Source of the DNA: Chara braunii
Taxonomy: Eukaryota > Streptophyta > Charophyceae > Charales > Characeae
Length of the DNA: 49,336 nt
NCBI GenBank assembly: GCA_003427395.1
Contig: BFEA01000342.1
Span: forward strand, 6,476-55,811
Reading direction: 5' to 3'
The notes under the pieces were generated by a model. It saw nothing but the letters and a program-made list of their open reading frames with translations. It had not been told where the DNA came from and searched no databases. The position numbers and the translations under genes were made by a program. This document shows, one piece after another, positions 42,383-49,336 of this stretch (its first letter is position 1; every line of letters begins with the position of its first letter).

Positions 42383-42459
42383 CTGATCTTGGCCGTCGTT
42401 CGAAAAAATTGACCTGTTCATGTATGACAGTTCTGCTGCTGGCAACGTTGGAGTACTAC
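42383..42459 (-). CDS. Exon-like module, 77 bp, GTATGT donor
   Basis: The open minus-strand segment 'STPTLPAAELSYMNRSIF' to 'DGQDQ' ends at GATCAG|GTATGTGCC. A candidate acceptor, 'tagtag', is next to the CA/GT microsatellite. It could be an exon downstream of the modules at 42618-42728 and 43070-43241 in one host gene. Function is unknown. Confidence 0.32.
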
Positions 42460-42464
42460 CTACT

Positions 42465-42580
42465 ATATGTGTGTGTGTGTGTGTTTCATAGAAAGAGAGA
42501 TAGAGATAGAAATATATATATATATAGAGAGAGAGAGTGAGAACGAGAGTGTGCGAGAGAGAGAGAGAGAGAGAGATAGA
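42465..42580. repeat. Compound GT, TA and GA microsatellite
   Basis: (GT)n at about 42469-42484, (TA)n at about 42512-42524 and (GA)n blocks at about 42525-42580. If the flanking modules are exons, this lies in an intron. Confidence 0.9.
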
Positions 42581-42617
42581 GAAGTAACGATGATAATGAT
42601 GATGTGGGGGCACTTAC

Positions 42618-42728
42618 CTCATATTGACGATGATCTGCATGAGCGGCATCTTCAAGTACTTCGGGTTGCCGTCGATGTCAATAGTTGCATCATCGATTCG
42701 TAGGTTGTAGTAGTTGTGTAGGAGTATG
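42618..42728 (-). CDS. Exon-like module, 111 bp, GTAAGT donor
   Basis: On the minus strand, after a candidate acceptor 'gtgcccag', an open segment reads 'LRIDDATIDIDGNPKY' and 'LKMPLMQIIVNM' and ends at ATATGAG|GTAAGTGCC. The D-[IV]-[DN]-x-x-P-K-[YF] core is shared with the modules at 43070 (GDVNNFPKYEPL) and 44176 (DDVNSSPKFGQI). This suggests repeated exons of one protein family. Function is unrecognised. Confidence 0.4.
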
Positions 42729-42945
42729 CTGGGCACTAAGCGATAAGTGGGAGAGTGATGGGACTGGACTCTTGTGTTGCTTCAGAGAGACAATGCTCTC
42801 CTTGACATTGGTTTTCGGTGCTACGAACTTCCATTTGTGTATTATTGGTGCAATGCTACTCTCTGGACACAGTGAGACTATCTGGCTTTCGATGTGAAGG
42901 TGTGATCTTGATTTGTCATCTCGCTACTGCTTACTTTCCTTGTAT

Positions 42946-42946
42946 T

Positions 42947-42977
<31 letters not shown>

Positions 42978-42994
42978 TTTTATTATTATTATTA
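42946..42994. repeat. ATT microsatellite
   Basis: (TTA)n with a few interruptions lies between the exon-like modules at 42618 and 43070. Confidence 0.9.
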
Positions 42995-43069
42995 GATGAG
43001 TAATGATCTGGGGAACTCGTGGTGTCTGTATGGTGGGGATCGAGGTTCTGAGTGATACGTGAGACTTAC

Positions 43070-43241
43070 CTGGAGCTCGAAGCGCTTGGCTTTGGTTAAT
43101 AACGGCTCGTACTTCGGGAAGTTGTTGACGTCACCAGCTACACTGTAAGTATAGGTGAGGTAGGATCTGCCATCCGTAGTTTGGGCGCCGAGCGCCAGAT
43201 AGGAGATCAACATTGGTTCTTCGTTGATGATGATGATGGGA
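43070..43241 (-). CDS. Exon-like module, 172 bp, GTAAGT donor, open frame
   Basis: On the minus strand an acceptor-like 'gctgaaatag' is followed by 57 open codons (including 'YLALGAQTTDGRSYLTYTYS', 'VAGDVNNFPKYEPLL' and 'AKRFELQ'). It ends at GAGCTCCAG|GTAAGTCTC. GC content and codon use are higher and more regular than in the AT-rich flanks, which supports real coding. The module, with its intron flank, is duplicated at 44176-44342. It may be a host gene exon; I cannot assign the protein. Confidence 0.48.
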
Positions 43242-43399
43242 CTATTTCAGCATTGTTAACTATGAACTCTTGAAGTCCTCTTACTTGGTGAAACTCGTGG
43301 TGCAATTCTGCTGTTGGTTAGAGGTCACGAATATCTGGTCTCATGTGTATGATGCCTATTGATTGTTGAAAATACGCTCGCGCTCATCCTCCTTGCATT

Positions 43400-43496
43400 A
43401 TTATTATTCATATTATGTTAATTTTTATTCTTATTCTTATTCTTATTCTTCTTCTTCTTCTTCTTCTTATTATTATTATTATTACTGCTACTGATG
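43400..43496. repeat. TTA/TTC microsatellite
   Basis: Runs of (ATT)n, (TTATTC)n and (TTC)n are followed by (TTA)n. Confidence 0.9.
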
Positions 43497-44175
43497 TTTG
43501 CCCGTATCTAGGAATGGGGCTGTAACAGAGGGAAGTCAAAGGGGGGGGGAACTGCTGCTAGAGAGAAGGAGAAGGAAATAGAAAAAGGGGCTAACAGACG
43601 AAGGGTTGTGACAAACTGTTATTGTCTGAGATTCACGGACTCAATACGCATACACGCAAAAGAACGAGGGGCGAGAAAGAGAGAAAGACACAGAGGTAGA
43701 GAGACGAAGAGAGGGGAAGAGGAGATCCATAGAGCAACTGAGACACAAAAACAGACGTATAGACTCTCAGTTACACAGATACGGAATGACAGGCACAAAT
43801 AGGGGAATCGAAGAAAACGGACAGAGAAAAGAGGCATATAGACAGACTAAAGCAGTCTAAAGACAGACAAAACGGACAGGCAGACAGGAAGTCTGACACA
43901 AACAAACAAGGCAGACAAACAAATAGATGCAGAACGAACAAACAGACCAAATAGATACGGGAAAAGAAACTGACACACAGTCTGGCACACGGCCGGATAC
44001 GCGGTCAAACGTGCAGGCCAACACATAGATAGACGCTGACAATCAGGGAAGATAGACGCAGACATACAGACATATGCCGACTGACGAATAGACGATCAAA
44101 GACAGACGATGGTAGTGATGACTAATGGTGGTCTTAATACACATGACAACTATATAGGGGATCGAAGAAGCTTAC
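43497..44175. other. Low-complexity sequence with GACA-rich tract
   Basis: 43640-44100 is rich in 'agacagac' and 'acaaacag' phrases (a decayed ACAG/GACA satellite). No gene is supported here. If the modules on either side are exons, it is intronic or intergenic. Confidence 0.5.
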
Positions 44176-44342
44176 CTGGTGCTTGAGGCAATCGGCATTG
44201 CCCGAGATCTGCCCGAACTTCGGGGAACTGTTGACGTCGTCAGTAACATTGTAGGTAGGCTAGATAGAATCTGCCATTCGGGGTCTGGACATTAGGGGCC
44301 AGATAGGAGTTCGACTTTGGTTCTTTGTTGATGATGGTGAGA
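44176..44342 (-). pseudogene. Decayed duplicate of the 43070-43241 exon-like module
   Basis: At 167 bp it is 5 bp shorter than its partner, so the reading frame is not conserved throughout. It keeps 'gaatag' at the acceptor position, shared sequence 'tcctatctggc.c', 'cgaatggcagat.ctat' and the donor CACCAG|GTAAGC. The last part still reads 'DDVNSSPKFGQISGNADCL'. Flanking intron-like sequence is also shared (44342-44487 with 43241-43390), so the whole segment was duplicated. Confidence 0.5.
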
Positions 44343-44489
44343 CTATTCCAATATTGTCACGGGTGAGCTTTTTGTTGGGCCCTTATATGGCGAAACTCGT
44401 GATATAATTCAGCTGTTGGTTCGAGGTCGAGATTATTTGGTCTCATATGCATGGTGCTGATTGACTGCTGAGGTTCGCTGTGGATCGTT

Positions 44490-44690
44490 TTTTATTATTA
44501 TTAGTAGTAGTAGTATTTATTATCATTGTTATTATTACCTGATATTGCAGTCAGACTTACATTCATTCAAACTTTACATGCATGCAGACAGTAGCACAGC
44601 AAACCGACGACAAGCGCCCACTCAAAACTAAGAAATATGGTAACGAAGAACGCAGTTCAGATACATGCTTGCTTCAGATGGCTGTGGCGA
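44490..44690. other. ATT/AGT microsatellite and unassigned sequence
   Basis: (ATT)n/(AGT)n runs lie at about 44490-44535. No gene follows before the chromovirus 3' region. Confidence 0.5.
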
Positions 44691-44879
44691 CAATGGCTGC
44701 TTCTATGTGCCGGAGCCGTCGGGATGGCGGTCCGTTAGGATGGAGACGAAGGAGGAGGTAGAGATGGAGCTGGAGGGGACAGCGCAGCTCCGACGCAGAC
44801 CCCACACGCAAGTACTCCAAGATCTGCGAAAGTGAAGAGAATACCGAAAAACAGACTGCAGCTGGGGTATACCCCCAGC

Positions 44880-44990
44880 GGACTGACTGGACTGGACTGG
44901 CCTGGTACCGACCGTGGTACCGGGCGGGACTGGACTGGACTGGCCTGGTACCGACCGTGGTACCGGGCGGGACTGGACTGGACTGAAACA
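44880..44990. repeat. 43-bp tandem repeat with GGTACC palindrome
   Basis: 'cctggtaccg' recurs at 44901 and 44944. Each unit contains GGTACC-GACCGT-GGTACC followed by 'gggcgggactggactggact'. A partial third unit follows. Confidence 0.88.
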
Positions 44991-45557
44991 ATATACGGCC
45001 TGTGGGGTCAGGCCACGGCCTGGTCCCANAGGCCGAACTGGCAAATAGCCAAATAGGCCCTGGCTGTAGGCCAGGGCAGATGAAGGCCCGCTGCACGATC
45101 CTCAGACCTGTAATGGATCGCAAGAGCCATAAACACGCTATCCGCAACAGCAGCGGAACTCTGCAATAAAGAAGGCTGAGAAATCTAGGATGCGGAGCAA
45201 GCTCCATGCGGGGTCCATGTGATGCATCCTAAGCTGCATAATGTCAAAAGAAAAACAAATGTCTGGTATACATGTCCTAACTAACAGCAGAAAATGAAAT
45301 GTAGCATGATACAATCCTAAAGTCCTGGAGGCAATGGCCTCAGTGCTGAACGGAAAAGAGCAATATGTCACAAGGTAATGTCATGTCGCTGACCCACTAA
45401 ACGTGGGATGGTCTCAGAGGGGGTGAATGCAGCCTAAGAATCGAAACTCCTAAGGGCAGTCACACATGAAGGTGGGATAGGTCATCAGGCTCAAGGTGGG
45501 AGAGTGGTAGCGAAACAAAACCAATGACCCTAACAGATAGACCATCAAGGCGGGTAA

Positions 45558-45731
45558 GGCTCGACAAAAGGGTGACACCATGCAGGGTCGACCATGAAAA
45601 CGGGAGCCTGGAATACCAGGGTGGAGATATGCCAAAGTGAAGGNGGCTCGACAAAAGGGTGACACCATGCAGGGTCGACCATGAAAACGGGAGCCTGGAA
45701 TACCAGGGTGGAGATATGCCAAAGTGAAGGC
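45558..45731. repeat. 87-bp direct tandem repeat, 2 units
   Basis: 'ggctcgacaaaagggtgaca' begins at 45558 and again at 45645. The two units are practically identical to 'gccaaagtgaagg', with an ambiguous base at the junction (45644). Confidence 0.95.
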
Positions 45732-45773
45732 ATGCAATCGCCGGCGCTAGGGTGAGGAGGGCAGTGGGTGAGG

Positions 45774-45872
45774 GAAACATGCACACGACTCACCGACTGG
45801 GGGAGGGAGCTAGATCTGGGGGGAAACATGCACACGACTCACCGACTGGGGGAGGGAGCTAGATCTGGGAGC
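45774..45872. repeat. 49-bp direct tandem repeat, 2 units
   Basis: 'gaaacatgcacacgactcac' starts at 45774 and 45823. Each unit ends 'gggagggagctagatctggg'. Confidence 0.93.
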
Positions 45873-46208
45873 AAGGAAGCCAAGATAACGCTACGGTCCC
45901 AATGCCTATGCGATACCAAGGGAGAGCCAAACTCAAAGAGACCCAGCTACGTGAGAACCATCATGCGACAGATGCAGGGTAATGTACAGGGTAGGATGGT
46001 GGCGTGAANTAGTCACGTCCAAAGTAGCTGGAGCCAATAGCTGAAGCCAAGAAGATGGCTGAAGTCGTCGATGTGGTCGATGACGTCGATGAAGTAGCAG
46101 TCGAGTCGATGTCGAAGCAGAGCCGCAAAACGCTGACATCCTGAAGAAGAACTGATGATGGAGTACCTGATGGTGTGAGTCAGTGGGGAAAGATATAGGA
46201 TGAGAGTG

Positions 46209-49200
46209 TCAGTCATCGTAACGCGAAGGGCGACGATGAGTGCGCTGTGGACGCTCGGAGGCGACCGTCTGCTGATGATGAACGGCCTCAAAGGGAGCGG
46301 GCTCGTCCACAGCAATCTCCTCAGCCGGAGGAGGAGGAATAGGGTCAGTCGGCTGAGTAGCAACAGATGTCTCAGCACGACGAGCACGATCATATGCACG
46401 CACCAGCATCCGGGCGTGCTCCAAGTGCTCGAGGGGCTCCCAAGTAGCCTCCTCATCAGGGTAGCCCTTCCAACGCACGAGGTACTCGATGCGTGGAGGG
46501 GTATCGTCGGTCACTCGGCGAGATACGATGTCGGAAACGACGAACTCCTCGTGACCGTCCACCATGATAGGTGGAGGGCGNTCATAAGGGCGTCCGGCGA
46601 AGCGCTCGGACGGTCTGCGATAAGGNCGCAGCAAGGAGACGTGGTAAACATCGTGTACGCGAGCCTGTCGAAGGTAATCAGGTAGCTTCACACGGAAGNT
46701 GACTGGACTAGCGGCAGTATCAGAACNGACGGCCTGAAGGATGCGGCATGGGCCGAAGAAGCGACGCCTGAACTTGCGAAGCGTATCTGCTTCGAGCTGC
46801 AAGTGGCGTGCATCGACGAGCACATCGTCACCGACTTTGAATNGATGATCCATTCGAGATCGGTTCGCTCGTGCGNCCATGCGAGTCTGGGAGTCGGCTA
46901 GACTCTCGTGTGCGCGCTTCATAACTGCCGCCATGTGGGCGATCCAGTCGTCAAGCGCAGGGCAACAAGTGTCTGGGCGCAACCGCGATGGTCGTAGGAA
47001 NTCCGCGGGTACGCGAGGGTGGTAGCCGAGGTCGCAATAGAATGGCGACATCCCCGTGGCTGGCGAAACAGCGTGGTTGTACGCAATCTCCGCGTGGGCT
47101 AAGTGTAAGTCCCACTGCTGGTTAACCCTAACAAACTTTCGGAGTATATTACCGAGAGTTTTGTTGGTGACCTCAGTCTGACCATCCGTCTGAGGGTGGT
47201 AAGACGACGAGAAGCGGAGCTGNGATCCNTACACCTCGTGTAGGCGTCGCCANAATGTGCTGGTAAAGCGCGGATCACGGTCGGAGATGATGCTCTGAGG
47301 TAAGCCGTGATCTCTCACGACCTGGTCGAAGACGATGTCGGCGACCTCACGAGCGCTAATGCGATAGCGGCACGGGACAAAACGTGCACGCTTCGTGAAG
47401 CGATCGACGACGACCAAGATAGCATCATGACCGCGCTCAGTGGGTGGGCGGAGGGGGCCAATGAAATCCATCGAGATGGACTGCCAACGACCCTCGGGTA
47501 TGGGTAAGGGCTGAAGTAACCCATACGGAAGGTGATTCGCACTGTTCACCTCCTGGCAGGTGGGACAATCCTGGATGTAGGCTTTGACGAAGTCCTTGGA
47601 CTTCGGCCAGACGTATAGGCGGCAAACACGAGCCAACGTCTTGTGGAAGCCCATATGGCCGGCAGCTGCCTGGTCATGGAACTCTGCTACAGCCTGGACG
47701 CGGAGCTGTCCGGTGGAGGGAACGCAGATACGNGGTTCTAGCTGACCAGATCTGCCATGCCAGTACACGAGACCGTTCTCACCAAGGGAGTATGAGGGGA
47801 CGGTCTGGCCACTGCGTAGTGTCGCGTGGATGTCGCGATAATCCGGGCAGTGACGGTACTGGGTGCGATATGAGTCAATCACCGACTGATCGACAGTGGT
47901 GATAGAGATGGCAGCAAGATGGATTGGCTCCTGATTGTGATCAGGACGGCGGGACAAGGCATCGGCGACCCGGTTCGTTACACCCTTGATGGGCTGAGTG
48001 GTGAAACTGAACTCGGATAAGTCACGCCACCAACGTGCCTGCCGAGGGGAAAGCTTGGGCTTCGTGAGGAAAGCCTGGACAACTGAGTTGTCCGTGCGCA
48101 CCGTGAAGGGCGCCCCGTGCAGATAATGACGCCAATGCCGGGTAGCATAAACTACTGCGAGAACCTCACGTTCATCGGCAGTGTAGTTTATCTCGGCAGG
48201 CAGTAACTGACGGGAGTAGAAGGTGATCGGGCAATCCCCAGCACAAGCCTCGACAGTCCCATCCTCCGCNATGGTCGGAGAGTAAGTAATGGGAGGACTG
48301 TCAGTGGAGGGAAGGGGTGGTAGGAGAGGCGTCAGTCGAGAAGCAGTGTCAGCAGGAGGGGGGGGAAAGGGAGGAACATGGGGATAAGGTGACTCAGGAG
48401 GAGAGGGAAACACCTGAGAAAGTACTGCTCCAACTGCAAAATCTGACGCATCGGTGGTGACGATGAAGGGGCGATCAAAATCAGGGAGGCGAAGAACCGG
48501 CGCACAAGTCACCGCCTTCTTGAGGGCGCGGAAAGCGTCCTCGCAGAGGGGTGTCCAGAACCATGGCGGGTTCTTCCGGAGGAGGGTGGAGGTAAGGACG
48601 TAGGAACACCTAGCGTATCCCTGGAAAAAGTTACTATAGTAGCTAGTATGGCCTAGAAAGCTGCGAAGCTGCTTGGCAGATGTGGGGACGGGCCACTCTG
48701 CAATAGCAGTGATCTTCGCGTCGTCCATGTGGAGACCCTGGTCAGACACATGGTGTCCTAGGAAGTCCACTTTGTGCTGAGCAAAGCGACACTTACTGAG
48801 CTTGGCATAGAAGCCATGCTTGCGTAAGCGCTGTAGGACATCACGGAGGTGTCGGATATGGTCTTCTAAGGTACGACTGTAGACCAAGATGTCTTCCAGG
48901 TGTACGAGAACGTATTCTTCAAGGATGTCCCTGAAGATGTCGTTCATCGCCGTCTGGAAGGTGGCGGGTGCATTGGTGAGGCCGAATGGCATCACCGTGA
49001 ACTCGTAGTGGCCGAAGCGAGATCGGAAGGCGGTCTTCGGCTGGTCCTCTGCGGCAACGCGGATCTGGTGGTAACCGCTACGAAGATCGATCTTCGTGAA
49101 GAAGCGGTTGCCTCCCAGACGATCAAACAGCTCATCCGCGCGGGGCATAGGATAGCTGTTCTTAACCGTGTAACGGTTAAGGCCGCGATAGTCGATGCAG

Positions 49201-49336
49201 AGGCGGAGAGTTCCGTCCGCTTTGCGAGCAAAGAGGACACTTGCACCCCAAGGGGAGTTACTGGGTTTAATGAAACCCAGTCGAAGGAGCTCCTCAAGTT
49301 GACGCTTGAGTTCCGTCGCCTCTGGAATCGAGAGTC
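46209..49336 (-). CDS. pol: Chromovirus (Ty3/Gypsy) pol: RT, RNase H, integrase and chromodomain; 5' part beyond window
   Basis: The frame is open from the window end (49336) to a stop at about 46209, over 1040 codons. At the window end it reads RT sequence ('[20 protein letters not shown]', 'LCIDYRGLN'), so the start is outside. RT motif A '[12 protein letters not shown]' is intact, but the YxDD box reads '[12 protein letters not shown]' (about 48900). RNase H has '[13 protein letters not shown]', then a proline-rich insertion (about 48415-48275), then '[17 protein letters not shown]' and '[11 protein letters not shown]'. Integrase has an HH-CC module (HDQAAAGH...CPTC) and D,D-35-E: MDFIGPL, SDRDPRF and HPQTDGQTE. 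The chromodomain, '[20 protein letters not shown]', is near the C-terminus and would target integration to marked chromatin. Twelve ambiguous bases lie within it. Confidence 0.92.
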   Translation of the reverse strand, partial: LSIPEATELKRQLEELLRLGFIKPSNSPWGASVLFARKADGTLRLCIDYRGLNRYTVKNSYPMPRADELFDRLGGNRFFTKIDLRSGYHQIRVAAEDQPKTAFRSRFGHYEFTVMPFGLTNAPATFQTAMNDIFRDILEEYVLVHLEDILVYSRTLEDHIRHLRDVLQRLRKHGFYAKLSKCRFAQHKVDFLGHHVSDQGLHMDDAKITAIAEWPVPTSAKQLRSFLGHTSYYSNFFQGYARCSYVLTSTLLRKNPPWFWTPLCEDAFRALKKAVTCAPVLRLPDFDRPFIVTTDASDFAVGAVLSQVFPSPPESPYPHVPPFPPPPADTASRLTPLLPPLPSTDSPPITYSPTXAEDGTVEACAGDCPITFYSRQLLPAEINYTADEREVLAVVYATRHWRHYLHGAPFTVRTDNSVVQAFLTKPKLSPRQARWWRDLSEFSFTTQPIKGVTNRVADALSRRPDHNQEPIHLAAISITTVDQSVIDSYRTQYRHCPDYRDIHATLRSGQTVPSYSLGENGLVYWHGRSGQLEXRICVPSTGQLRVQAVAEFHDQAAAGHMGFHKTLARVCRLYVWPKSKDFVKAYIQDCPTCQEVNSANHLPYGLLQPLPIPEGRWQSISMDFIGPLRPPTERGHDAILVVVDRFTKRARFVPCRYRISAREVADIVFDQVVRDHGLPQSIISDRDPRFTSTXWRRLHEVXGXQLRFSSSYHPQTDGQTEVTNKTLGNILRKFVRVNQQWDLHLAHAEIAYNHAVSPATGMSPFYCDLGYHPRVPAXFLRPSRLRPDTCCPALDDWIAHMAAVMKRAHESLADSQTRMXARANRSRMDHXFKVGDDVLVDARHLQLEADTLRKFRRRFFGPCRILQAVXSDTAASPVXFRVKLPDYLRQARVHDVYHVSLLXPYRRPSERFAGRPYXRPPPIMVDGHEEFVVSDIVSRRVTDDTPPRIEYLVRWKGYPDEEATWEPLEHLEHARMLVRAYDRARRAETSVATQPTDPIPPPPAEEIAVDEPAPFEAVHHQQTVASERPQRTHRRPSRYDD

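Larger units (their letters stand above)
44691..46208 (-). mobile_element. 3' non-coding region, probably including the 3' LTR, of the chromovirus
   Basis: This lies downstream of the chromovirus stop on its coding strand. It contains three tandem arrays (44880-44990, 45558-45731 and 45774-45872) and ambiguous bases at 45029, 45644 and 46009, like the coding part. The 5' LTR lies outside the window, so the 3' LTR cannot be delimited by comparison. I saw no unambiguous polypurine tract. Open frames here change frame at the repeats and look non-coding. Confidence 0.45.

Noticed and set aside
43608-44065. Open frames in the GACA-rich tract
   Set aside because: Cys/Leu/Val- or Arg/Thr-rich translations mirror a decayed tetranucleotide satellite.

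Overview
The window is eukaryotic nuclear DNA dominated by transposable elements, with no bacterial-type operons. Evidence for this is: long LTRs, a chromodomain-bearing Ty3/Gypsy polyprotein, exon-like stretches ending in GTAAGT/GTAAGC donors, and very many micro- and minisatellites. A plant or streptophyte-alga genome fits (a charophyte-like alga is my guess), but no host gene here proves it.

Layout. 1-3765 is a diverged, internally duplicated copy of an LTR family. 4737-5240 is a 65-bp minisatellite (8 units). 6680-8220 is an older dispersed repeat whose left part is inverted relative to the copy at 15290-17015. 8990-14750 is eroded sequence with a few coding-like tracts. 15290-17015 plus 38865-38948 are the two halves of a second copy of the older repeat, split by the main feature of the window.

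The main feature is an apparently complete giant LTR retrotransposon, 17016-38864 (about 21.8 kb), coding on the minus strand. The 5' LTR is 36176-38864 and the 3' LTR is 17016-19666. It has TG...CA termini, a tRNA-3'-end-like primer binding site 4 nt from the 5' LTR, a G-rich polypurine tract next to the 3' LTR, and a 4-bp target duplication (CCGG/CTGG). The uninterrupted relative at 8134 gives the empty site. In transcriptional order it holds: a 1.7-kb leader; four tandem, mutually related genes of unknown function (P1-P4, 34402 down to 30989); gag-protease in one frame (30556-27638); RT-RNase H-integrase in another frame (27345-24079); an acidic gene with SUMO-interaction-like motifs (23690-23023); and 3.3 kb of minisatellite-rich 3' sequence. 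It is an old copy: gag and pol carry several stops, mostly explicable as C-to-T or G-to-A transitions, and the LTRs differ by roughly 3-9% by eye. The four-paralog cassette plus the 3' acidic gene look like an unusual accessory gene set and are the most interesting thing here.

38949-44600 is microsatellite-rich. It holds a tRNA-like Pol III promoter relic and several minus-strand exon-like modules (40347, 42383-42728, 43070-43241, 44176-44342), one of them tandemly duplicated; they may be pieces of a host gene of unknown function. 44690-49336 is the 3' part of a chromovirus (Ty3/Gypsy with chromodomain) on the minus strand. Its 5' half lies beyond the window end, its RT active site is altered (HLED instead of YxDD), and it has a proline-rich insertion in RNase H. 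Single ambiguous bases occur only in this last element and its 3' flank.
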